DNA from: JBKQWK01 sp052139595
GTDB taxonomy: Bacteria; Actinomycetota; Thermoleophilia; UBA2241
Assembly (NCBI GenBank): GCA_052139595.1
Contig: JBKQWK010000295.1
Span: 1-5,573 of the forward strand
DNA: 5,573 bases
Direction of reading: 5' to 3'
The notes beneath the pieces were generated by a model. It made no database searches. It saw only the letters and a program-made list of their open reading frames with translations, and had not been told where the DNA came from. This document shows, in pieces, positions 1-5,573 of the stretch; position 1 is the first letter of the stretch, and each line of letters starts with the position of its first letter. The translations under genes were made by a program, and so were the position numbers.

Positions 1-492
1 CTCTGTTGGCGTTGCCAGGATCTCGTCCATCGCCGAGCAGGCAAATCTGATCCCCTCATCGAGATGAAGGCGGCCATGGGCTCACTGCTTAACGGCCTCT
101 ATCCCGAGTTCGAGCCGGCTGAGTGGCTGACCGCGCCGGCAGACAAGCGCGCGGCCCGTGCAGAACTTCTCAAGACCATAGAAGAGGAGCAACCGCTCCG
201 CGCGCAGGAGACGCGCGTCTACTGTCTGCGCCTCGCGCAGGCGGGACTCTCCTGTCGCCACATCGCACTGCTCGTCGACATATCGAAAAGCAGCGTGCAG
301 CGCTACCTGGCTGGCGGTCGCGCTACCATCGACATCAAGGCTCTCGTCGCTGAGCGTCTGGCGCGCTACCACGAGACGCACCCACCCTCGTTTGGGCAGC
401 TGCGCCGCTTCGCGCGCGAGCGCTATCGCGCCGAAGCCGCCGCCGGCGAGCGCGAGGAGAAGCTCTTTCTGCCGGGAGAACCGTGTCCGTAA
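1..492 (+). CDS. Small helix-turn-helix protein, probably 5'-truncated by the window edge
   Basis: I do not recognise the family. The frame is open from base 1 to the TAA at 490-492. Two internal ATGs could start it: 64, with no Shine-Dalgarno sequence, giving 142 residues; or 76, preceded by a weak GAAGG. The upstream codons read LCWRCQDLVHRAG, whose C-x2-C pair could be half of a zinc knuckle, so the protein may begin outside the window. Counting from ATG 64, residues about 52-82 form a helix-turn-helix pattern: a first helix around VYCLRLAQAG, a second around SCRHIALLVD, and a recognition-like helix SKSSVQRYL. Charged helices rich in Arg and Glu follow (about 95-132). No membrane segment or signal peptide is seen. 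A DNA-binding role is inferred from the HTH only. It converges with the integrase gene, with 30 bases between stop codons, so it is not in that transcript. It could be an element-borne regulator or a flanking host gene. Confidence 0.6.
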   Translation, partial: LCWRCQDLVHRRAGKSDPLIEMKAAMGSLLNGLYPEFEPAEWLTAPADKRAARAELLKTIEEEQPLRAQETRVYCLRLAQAGLSCRHIALLVDISKSSVQRYLAGGRATIDIKALVAERLARYHETHPPSFGQLRRFARERYRAEAAAGEREEKLFLPGEPCP

Positions 493-499
493 GCGGACA
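484..499. repeat. 6-bp inverted repeat between convergent genes
   Basis: TGTCCG (484-489) and CGGACA (494-499) form a perfect 6-bp stem around a TAAG loop. The stop codon of the left gene lies in the loop. The repeat sits in the short space between two convergent genes. It could act as a weak bidirectional terminator or a protein-binding dyad, but no T-tract follows on either strand, so it is not a canonical intrinsic terminator. Because it lies beside the 3' end of the integrase gene, an attachment-site role is also possible, though no matching copy was seen elsewhere in the window. Confidence 0.35.
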
Positions 500-522
500 G
501 TGCTGATAGCGACTGGCACAGG

Positions 523-1758
523 TTACGTAAGCAGGGCGGCGATCGCGGCGGCCGCCGCCTCGTCTTGCTGCGGCAGGACGTGGGCGTAGACGTCCAAGGT
601 AAAGGCTACGGTTGAGTGGCCGAGGCGCCCCGAGACGATGCGCGGGTTGATGCCACTGGCTAAAGCCAGACTGGCGTAGGTATGTCTGAGATCATGCAGG
701 CGGATCGCTGGCAGACAGGCGGCCTGGAGGTGGTTGCGAAATGCCTTACTGACCGCGTAGGGCTCAAGCTGGGCACCGTTGGGGCGCACGAAGACGGAGT
801 CTGAGCTCTGCCAGGCTGCCCCGGCCTGGCTCCGCTCAGCAGCCTGCCGGGCAGCGTGTGCCTGCAGCGTTGCGAGTGTTTCGCGATCGAGAGCCAGCGT
901 CCGTCGACCCTGCCTGGTCTTTGGTTCACAGAGGTGGGCAACGCCGTTGACTGGCACCAGGGCGCGGCAGATCGAGAGGCGGCTCGCCTCCATGTCGAGA
1001 TCACCCCACTCAAGGCCCAGTGCTTCGCCGCGGCGCATGCCGGTGAGGGCCAAGAGACGCCAGAGAGCAGTGAGGCGATCGTCGCGCACACTCTCAAGAA
1101 AAGCAGCCAGCTGAGCAGCACTCCAGACCGTGCGCTCCTCGTGCTCGGCACTGACCTTTGGTGGATCGACAGCGGCAGCCGGGTTGACCGTCAGCCGGCC
1201 CCAGCGCACAGCGTCACGCAAAGCGCGATGGAGGGCGGCATGGACACGGCGTACCGAAGAGGCCGAGAGACCGCCACTGCCACGCACGCGACCCGCCTGG
1301 AGAAGATGGGCATAGAGGCCGTTGATCTCGCTGGCCGTGAGCTGCTGCAGCTTGAGGCAACCGAGGCGGGGAATGATGTGGTCGCTACAGAGACCCTTGT
1401 AGCTTTCGTAGGTAGTCTCGCGCAGACTGCCCCTGATCGTCGGTAGCCACTCGGTGAGGAGAAACTCGCGCAGGGTCACGTGGGTTGCCGGTACGAAGCT
1501 TGCCGCCGCGACCGCCGCGACCGCCTTGGTCATCGCTACCTGGCAGTCCTTGCGGGTGCGAAAGCCGCCTTTCGTCTGGCGGCGACGCTCATCGGCCTCG
1601 CTGAGCTTGCCAGCGCACTGGGGACAGCGTTCTTTGGGGCGACGCTCGACCCAGAAGCGCTTGCCGCAAGACTGACAGCGCTGGGCATGGGCCATGCCGA
1701 TGTCGATGATGTACTCCCAGCCGCCGGCGGGACTGCGTTTGCGCAGCGAGCCCTGCAT
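523..1758 (-). CDS. Tyrosine recombinase (phage-type integrase) with N-terminal zinc ribbon
   Basis: This 411-residue site-specific recombinase would cut and rejoin attachment sites through a 3'-phosphotyrosine intermediate to integrate or excise an element. Residues 1-25 resemble the start of integrase arm-binding domains. A zinc ribbon follows (Cys28, Cys31, Cys45, Cys48). The SAM-like core-binding domain spans about 93-195 (TLREFLLTEWLP onward). The catalytic domain spans about 210-411, with Arg242 in TGMRRGE, Lys280 in EPKT, His355 and Arg358 in LHDLRHTYA, His381 in GRLGHS and the nucleophile Tyr391 in LDVYAHV. All six expected positions are filled, so the enzyme looks active. The frame stays open upstream to an ATG at 2085. 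I chose the ATG at 1758 because GGAGGT lies 11 bases before it and homologous N-termini begin like MQGSLRKR; the upstream extension is Cys/Arg-rich and domain-free. It lies downstream of the primase-helicase on the same strand after 316 bases. The family is near certain; the target site is unknown. Confidence 0.95.
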   Translation of the reverse strand: MQGSLRKRSPAGGWEYIIDIGMAHAQRCQSCGKRFWVERRPKERCPQCAGKLSEADERRRQTKGGFRTRKDCQVAMTKAVAAVAAASFVPATHVTLREFLLTEWLPTIRGSLRETTYESYKGLCSDHIIPRLGCLKLQQLTASEINGLYAHLLQAGRVRGSGGLSASSVRRVHAALHRALRDAVRWGRLTVNPAAAVDPPKVSAEHEERTVWSAAQLAAFLESVRDDRLTALWRLLALTGMRRGEALGLEWGDLDMEASRLSICRALVPVNGVAHLCEPKTRQGRRTLALDRETLATLQAHAARQAAERSQAGAAWQSSDSVFVRPNGAQLEPYAVSKAFRNHLQAACLPAIRLHDLRHTYASLALASGINPRIVSGRLGHSTVAFTLDVYAHVLPQQDEAAAAAIAALLT

Positions 1759-1767
1759 GGTCTTTTG

Positions 1768-1779
1768 CCACCTCCCCTT
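1768..1779 (-). promoter_or_regulatory. Ribosome binding site deciding the integrase start
   Basis: On the minus strand the run AAGGGGAGGTGG ends 9 bases before the ATG at 1758, and its GGAGGT core is 11 bases from it. This is the strongest Shine-Dalgarno match I found in the window. It favours the 411-residue integrase over the 520-residue frame that begins at 2085, which has only CGCCTCCACCTTCTC upstream and no ribosome binding site. Confidence 0.7.
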
Positions 1780-1880
1780 GCTGCTGTCGTTCGTCGACCT
1801 CGGGCGACAACAGCATGGCTCTACGTGAGGCCGCCGGGAAGTCAGGTGGGCGGGCCAAAAGCACGGCATCTGCCGCACAC

Positions 1881-1900
1881 GGCGACCACTGTGGTGCGCC
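1881..1900. repeat. Bulged inverted repeat upstream of the integrase
   Basis: GGCG-ACCA, a CTG loop, then TGGT-(G)-CGCC form an 8-bp stem with a single bulged G. The inner ACCAC-T-GTGGT is a perfect dyad. It lies about 125 bases before the integrase start codon and has no T-tract. It could be an operator or integrase/excisionase binding site; this is inferred from position alone, and short GC-rich dyads also arise by chance. Confidence 0.25.
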
Positions 1901-2074
1901 CGCCTCGTCGCTGCCGTCTCGCCCGGACAAAGGGCCGCCACTCTCGGTGCCGGCAACCTTGTGCGTGACGATCGCAAGCCCCATCTACGATGAGGTCGTT
2001 GAGCAGCTGCCCGGGAGCCTTCGCTCGTAGCGGCGCCGCAGGCGGCAAAGATTCCCTGCTCGGGACACCCGTTC

Positions 2075-4540
2075 TCAGAAGACACGAGAAGGTGGAGGCG
2101 GCGCCGACTCGCTCAGCGCGTAGCCCATGGTGCGATAGCCGGCGAGGCGCTTGTGATACATGCGCATGAGCACCGGCAGGCGCTCATCGACGTAGTCATA
2201 GATGAGCACGTCATCCTTGCCTACGTGCTCGCGGTGCAGACGCCCGGCGTACTGTTGCAACGTGCCTCTCCAGGCAACGGGCAGGGCGAGAAACAGGGTG
2301 TCCAGGCGGGCGTCATCGAATCCCTCACCGACGCAGCGGCCGGTGGCGATGATCAGCCGCGCTGCCTCGGGCGCCAAGGCGGCGAGCGCTGCGGCGAGAG
2401 TGCCGCGTTTCTTGGCGCCCATCCCGCCCGACATGACAAAGACGTTGCCTACCGACGCGGCCAGCATGGCCGCCAAGAGATCGCGGTGCTCAGTGCGCTC
2501 GGTGAGCACGAGCGGCGAACGGCCGGCAGCGACGGCGCTCGAAACGTCGGCGACGATGAGCGCGTTGCGGTCAGCATCGGCGGCCAGCGCCGAGTAGATG
2601 GCCTGGATGCCCGGCTCGCTCGCCGTCTCCGCGAGCGTGAAGTCGGTGCGCCGCGCAACAACCAGGCGCTTCAGCGCTCGCCGGGAGGTCTCGCCTTTGA
2701 GATCCGTGCGGTAGCGGATCGGCCCGCACTGCATGGTGATGATCGGCTGATGACCGTCGCGGCGCACCGGCGTCGCCGTGAGACCGACCACGTACCGCGC
2801 CCGCACCTGCTTAAGCACGCGCTCGAAGCTGAAAGCCGAGAGATGGTGACACTCGTCGACGATCACCTGGCCGTAGTCGGCCACGAGGTCGGCGATTTCA
2901 CCCTTCTTATTCAGGGACTGGATGATCGCGATGTCGAGTTTGCCCGTCGCTCGTACGCGGCCGCCGCCGATCACCCCGACCGCTGTCTCGGGCAGATCGA
3001 GGAAGGTCAGCAGGCGCTCGCGCCACTGGTCCATGAGCTGGCGGCGATGCACGAGGACGAGGGTATTCACACCGCGAGCGGCAATCAGCCAGGCGCCGAC
3101 GACCGTTTTGCCAAACGCGGTGGCGGCACAGAGCACGCCACAGTCGTGGGCCGCGAGCGCCTCTGCCGCTGCCATCTGCGGCGTCGTCAGCTCTCCCACG
3201 AAGCGGACCGCAAGCGGCTCGCCAGCGGTGCGCTGATCGCTCAGGCGCGGCTCGATGCCGTGGCTTTTGAGCAACTCAAGCGTTGCCGTAAGGCAGCCGC
3301 GGGGCACGGCGATGTGCTCGCTAAACTCCTCGGCACAGGAGATCAGCCGCGGCTTGGCGAACGTCGGCAGGCGCAGGGCCTGGGCGCGGTAGAACTCCGG
3401 GTTTTCGAACGCGGCGAGACGGATGATCCTGTCCAGCATGGCCTGCGGAAGGCCCTGCTTGGCGACGTAGACGAGGTTAGCGTACATGACCTCGACGGTC
3501 TCAGGAAACGGTCCGTCAAGGCGCTCTTCGAGACGCCTGCCGGAAGGCGGCAGGGTCCACGGCGCCGCTTCGTTCTCGGCCACGGCGATGCGTGCTCCCA
3601 GGGCGTCGCCGCCAGCCAGCGCACGCGCCAAGGCGCCTTCCACCTCGGCCAGCGACAGGCGCCGCACCGCCGCCAAAAAGCGCCACTGGTCAGACACGGC
3701 TTGAAAGCCGGCAGCGACGAAGACGCTCCTGCCTTGGGCGCGCGGCGCGGATTGCAGGGGTAAGGCAATGAGGTTACCGAAGCCGCCCTGAGGAAGCGTG
3801 TCCTGGCCAGGAAAGAGGCGGTCATAGGAGTCAAGTCCGAGTTCGTGCCGCTGCGCTGTCGCCCGGGTTATGAGCGCCGCGCCGAGGCGCCGCGCCTGGG
3901 CTGCCGCAATCGCCTGGCTGAAGAAAACCCAGAGGTGGGCACCGCAGCCCGAGCGCGAGATCTCGACATACGCCGCTACCCTGGCGTATTCGCAGGCCGC
4001 CATTACAACCGCCACGTCACGACGCCAGTCGGCCTTGTCAAAGTCAAGCACGAGAAAGCGGCAGGTCTCGTCTGACAAAAGCGGGTAGACGCCAATCGTC
4101 TGGCGGCCGGTGAGATGATCACGGACGACGCGATCGGTAAGTGGTAAAAGGACGCGCTGCGCGCAGGCGGAGCACTTCACCTGCGGCTTTGCGCAGAGGG
4201 CGCGATTCCACTCGTTAGCGCAGGCGGGCGTGTAGCCAGACCTGCCGCCGCGGCCCTCCCAGCGCCTCGCATAGACGTCGTCGCGGCCGCTAAAGAGAGC
4301 TCGAAACAGAGCCAGCTTGGCGCTTGCGCGAGAGTCGGCAGTGACGACAGCGCCAGCCTCTGAGTTGCTCGGCATCTGCCCGGCAGCGACCGGCACGGGC
4401 CCAGGTTTGGGCGGCGGATCGGGCTGCCCGGCCGCAGTTCGCTTGAGCAGCGATCGCAAGTGGGCGTTTTCGTCTTCAAGCTGCTGGCAGTGCGCGCGCA
4501 GGGCCGCGAGTTCGCTTGAGGCTGTGTCTTTATCGTTCAC
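2075..4540 (-). CDS. TOTE-type primase-helicase: AEP domain fused to SF2 helicase
   Basis: This 821-residue fusion probably makes or extends primers on nucleic acid that its helicase unwinds. The family is presumed to act in conflicts between genomes and invading elements. A leucine-rich coiled coil covers residues about 8-33 and a Pro-rich linker about 40-50. The Cys cluster (107, 116, 123, 126) within SGYTPACANEWNRALC and KCSAC may bind zinc. The AEP domain spans about 78-270: catalytic D166-F-D168 in FLVLDFDK, SRSGCGAHLWVFF with His202, then LFPGQD and GFGNLIALPLQ (253-263). The SF2 helicase spans about 450-785: motif I AATAFGKT (472-479), Ia LVLVHRRQL, II VDECHH (561-566), III GLTATP (586-591), V IATGRCVGEGFDD and VI QYAGRLHR (763-770). 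All key residues are present. The start is GTG; an in-frame TGA lies 15 bases upstream, so no longer start exists, and the Shine-Dalgarno is weak. No nuclease domain is visible at the C-terminus. The integrase lies downstream on the same strand. Confidence 0.93.
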   Translation of the reverse strand: MNDKDTASSELAALRAHCQQLEDENAHLRSLLKRTAAGQPDPPPKPGPVPVAAGQMPSNSEAGAVVTADSRASAKLALFRALFSGRDDVYARRWEGRGGRSGYTPACANEWNRALCAKPQVKCSACAQRVLLPLTDRVVRDHLTGRQTIGVYPLLSDETCRFLVLDFDKADWRRDVAVVMAACEYARVAAYVEISRSGCGAHLWVFFSQAIAAAQARRLGAALITRATAQRHELGLDSYDRLFPGQDTLPQGGFGNLIALPLQSAPRAQGRSVFVAAGFQAVSDQWRFLAAVRRLSLAEVEGALARALAGGDALGARIAVAENEAAPWTLPPSGRRLEERLDGPFPETVEVMYANLVYVAKQGLPQAMLDRIIRLAAFENPEFYRAQALRLPTFAKPRLISCAEEFSEHIAVPRGCLTATLELLKSHGIEPRLSDQRTAGEPLAVRFVGELTTPQMAAAEALAAHDCGVLCAATAFGKTVVGAWLIAARGVNTLVLVHRRQLMDQWRERLLTFLDLPETAVGVIGGGRVRATGKLDIAIIQSLNKKGEIADLVADYGQVIVDECHHLSAFSFERVLKQVRARYVVGLTATPVRRDGHQPIITMQCGPIRYRTDLKGETSRRALKRLVVARRTDFTLAETASEPGIQAIYSALAADADRNALIVADVSSAVAAGRSPLVLTERTEHRDLLAAMLAASVGNVFVMSGGMGAKKRGTLAAALAALAPEAARLIIATGRCVGEGFDDARLDTLFLALPVAWRGTLQQYAGRLHREHVGKDDVLIYDYVDERLPVLMRMYHKRLAGYRTMGYALSESAPPPPSRVF

Positions 4541-4818
4541 AGGGGCATTGTCTCAGCTTGCCGAGTGAACGGGAAGCGTACTGCTCGGCTCGAACCTCCT
4601 CGGTACGCAGACTGCCGCGACTTCTGCCAGCGCCTGGAACGAGATCTGCGGGCGACAGCGTGTTGGCGGCGGCGCCCGTTGCAGCATCTTCAGAGGCGGC
4701 ACCGGTCTTCAAAACCTCTACTCGGCACCCTGACGCCCCTGCGCAGGGACGTCGCCGCACGAGGTTGCCTTGAGACGCAGACGTGCGCAGCGGCCGCTCC
4801 CTGCCGGGTCGTCTGGGC
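4541..4818. other. Intergenic gap between DeoR-type gene and primase-helicase
   Basis: The gap is 278 bases long and both flanking genes are on the minus strand. No frame in it looks like a real gene. A 76-codon minus-strand frame (4530-4760) overlaps the helicase start by 11 bases but has no domain or ribosome binding site. The promoter for the helicase should lie here; I could not find a convincing pair of boxes. The gap contains a 22-base palindrome (4732-4753), a 6-bp inverted repeat CGCACG/CGTGCG (4756-4761 and 4782-4787) and the self-complementary AGCGGCCGCT (4789-4798). No T-tract terminator follows the DeoR gene. If the integrase and helicase form a mobile cassette, its right boundary could lie here. 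Confidence 0.45.
4732..4753. promoter_or_regulatory. 22-base near-perfect palindrome, candidate operator
   Basis: The left arm GACGCCCCTGC (4732-4742) abuts the right arm GCAGGGACGTC (4743-4753); 10 of 11 positions are complementary. It sits 192 bases upstream of the helicase start codon and 66 bases past the DeoR stop. A spacer-free dyad of this length suits a dimeric repressor better than an RNA terminator, because there is no natural loop and no T-tract. The binding protein is unknown; the adjacent DeoR-type regulator or the HTH protein at the left of the window are candidates by proximity only. Confidence 0.4.
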
Positions 4819-5573
4819 TCAGGTGGCGATCACGCTGTGAACGCCGCGTCTATCAAGCTCGCTGGCGAAGTCGGCAGAAAGCGGCGACGTCACCAGCTCG
4901 TCGACCTGTGGCCAGTCGACGACGCGCACCCGCGCTGCGATGCCGATCTTGACCGGCGAGGCGAGCACGACGGTGCGCGCGGAGTGAGCGCTCATCGCTC
5001 GTGCCACCGCTGCATCGTCGAGCGAGAAGTCGCGCACCCCGCCGTCGAGCGTTACCCCATCCGCGGAAATCACGGCCACATCGGCATGCAGCGTGTCGAT
5101 CGCGTCCAGGGACAGCGGACCGGTGGTGCCGAATGACGTGCCGCGTAGCCGCCCACCGAGCACGAGAACCTCGATGCCAGCGCTCCCGGCCAATAGCTGG
5201 GCGATGTTCAGCGCCGAGGTGATGACCGTGAGGTGACGATGCACGATGCACTGCGCGAACGCGTAGGACGTGGTTCCGTCGCTGAGGAAGATCGTCATGC
5301 CGTCGGCAAACAGCTCGGCGGCGCGCTGCCCGATGAGCCGCTTCTCGCGGCGATCGCGACTCTGACGGATCTCGAACTCCTCCTCGAGCGTCGAATGGCG
5401 CGGAATCGCCCGCGCGCCGCCGCGCGTGCGCGCGAGCAACCCGCCGCGCTCGAGCAGGACGAGGTCACGACGCGCTGTCGCCTCGCTGGCGCCCGTGACT
5501 TCCATGACCTCGGACAGCGAGGCGAGAGCCTGCTCTCGCAACAGCTCCTGGATGCGCTGTCGGCGCTCCTCGG
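4819..5573 (-). CDS. DeoR/GlpR-family transcriptional regulator, 5' end cut by window edge
   Basis: This would be a sugar-phosphate-responsive repressor. A TTG at 5541 could be read as a start, but the frame continues to the edge and the extra codons read EERRQRIQEL, the usual first helix of the DeoR winged HTH. The true start therefore lies just outside the window. The HTH continues with LASLSEVMEVTGASEATARRD and the wing LLARTRGGA. The effector domain follows: IGQRAAELFADGMTIFLSDGTTSYA, LTVITSALNIAQLL, VLVLGGRLRG, HADVAVISADGVTLDGGVRD and the tail SELDRRGVHSVIA. About 250 residues are visible, close to the normal family length. Two conserved spots differ: the sugar-phosphate loop reads SDGTT where many members have DSGTT, and ASPVKIG replaces the usual D-S-x-K-F-G, keeping Lys but losing Asp. 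The ligand may therefore be unusual. Third codon positions are very GC-rich (35 of 40 codons read at 5341-5460). The target operon is not in the window. Confidence 0.92.
   Translation of the reverse strand, partial: EERRQRIQELLREQALASLSEVMEVTGASEATARRDLVLLERGGLLARTRGGARAIPRHSTLEEEFEIRQSRDRREKRLIGQRAAELFADGMTIFLSDGTTSYAFAQCIVHRHLTVITSALNIAQLLAGSAGIEVLVLGGRLRGTSFGTTGPLSLDAIDTLHADVAVISADGVTLDGGVRDFSLDDAAVARAMSAHSARTVVLASPVKIGIAARVRVVDWPQVDELVTSPLSADFASELDRRGVHSVIAT

Larger units (their letters stand above)
1759..2074. other. Intergenic gap between primase-helicase and integrase
   Basis: These 316 bases separate the helicase stop from the integrase start. Frames are open on both strands, as expected in GC-rich DNA, but none shows a recognisable domain. 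The best candidate small genes are a minus-strand frame starting at ATG 1984, which runs into the integrase gene in another frame, and a plus-strand 71-codon frame at 1815-2030 ending VVEQLPGSLRS. Neither has a good ribosome binding site. The gap probably holds the integrase promoter and possibly arm-type integrase sites, but I could not pick out convincing -35/-10 boxes. The only clear structures are the integrase ribosome binding site and the dyad at 1881-1900. Confidence 0.45.

Noticed and set aside
82..519. A 145-codon minus-strand frame opposite the left-end HTH gene
   Set aside because: It has no domain or ribosome binding site, while the plus strand carries a recognisable helix-turn-helix pattern.
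1589..1984. A minus-strand 131-codon frame between helicase and integrase, considered as an excisionase
   Set aside because: It shows no HTH or excisionase pattern, has no ribosome binding site, and its second half is just another frame of the integrase gene.
1759..2085. A 109-residue N-terminal extension of the integrase starting at ATG 2085
   Set aside because: There is no ribosome binding site at 2085, the extension is Cys/Arg-rich without a domain, and ATG 1758 has a strong GGAGGT and a typical integrase N-terminus.
2153..3763. A 536-codon plus-strand open frame antisense to the primase-helicase
   Set aside because: It lies wholly opposite a gene with all AEP and helicase motifs and shows no domain of its own; long antisense frames are common in GC-rich DNA.
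4690..4760. tRNA-like segment with a CTTCAAA loop resembling a selenocysteine or (opposite strand) serine tRNA anticodon arm
   Set aside because: Only three base pairs flank the loop, and no GTTCGA T-arm occurs at a suitable distance on either strand; probably chance.
4530..4760. A 76-codon minus-strand frame overlapping the primase-helicase start, considered for translational coupling
   Set aside because: It has no ribosome binding site, no recognisable domain and composition like surrounding non-coding DNA.
4539..5541. TTG at 5541 as the DeoR-type gene start
   Set aside because: The in-frame codons upstream encode the conserved first HTH helix (EERRQRIQEL), so the gene must start beyond the window.

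Overview
The window is GC-rich bacterial DNA with GTG use and a DeoR/GlpR-type regulator at one edge. This fits a high-GC bacterium, most simply an actinobacterium, but nothing here fixes the taxon. No rRNA, confident tRNA, CRISPR array or insertion-sequence transposase was found.

Layout, left to right. (1) A plus-strand reading frame enters from the left edge and stops at 492; it encodes a small helix-turn-helix protein of unknown role. (2) About 30 bases later a minus-strand gene (523-1758) ends convergently; it is a tyrosine recombinase (phage-type integrase) with a complete catalytic set and a four-cysteine zinc ribbon near its N-terminus. (3) A 316-base gap with no convincing gene holds the integrase ribosome binding site and a small dyad. 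(4) A large minus-strand gene (2075-4540) encodes an 821-residue fusion of an N-terminal coiled coil, a Cys cluster, an archaeo-eukaryotic primase (AEP) domain and a superfamily 2 helicase. It matches the architecture annotated as the 'TOTE conflict system' primase-helicase. (5) A 278-base gap carries a 22-base near-perfect palindrome. (6) At the right edge is a minus-strand DeoR-family transcriptional regulator whose first few codons lie outside the window.

The main point of interest is the pairing, on one strand, of a complete site-specific integrase with a primase-helicase of a presumed conflict/defence family. This looks like a small integrated mobile cassette. No nuclease, methylase or replication initiator is visible, so the cassette either acts through the primase-helicase alone or has partners to the left of the window. 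Third-position GC read by hand is higher in the DeoR gene than at the start of the helicase gene. That is compatible with a host/element junction in the 4541-4818 gap, but it is not proof.
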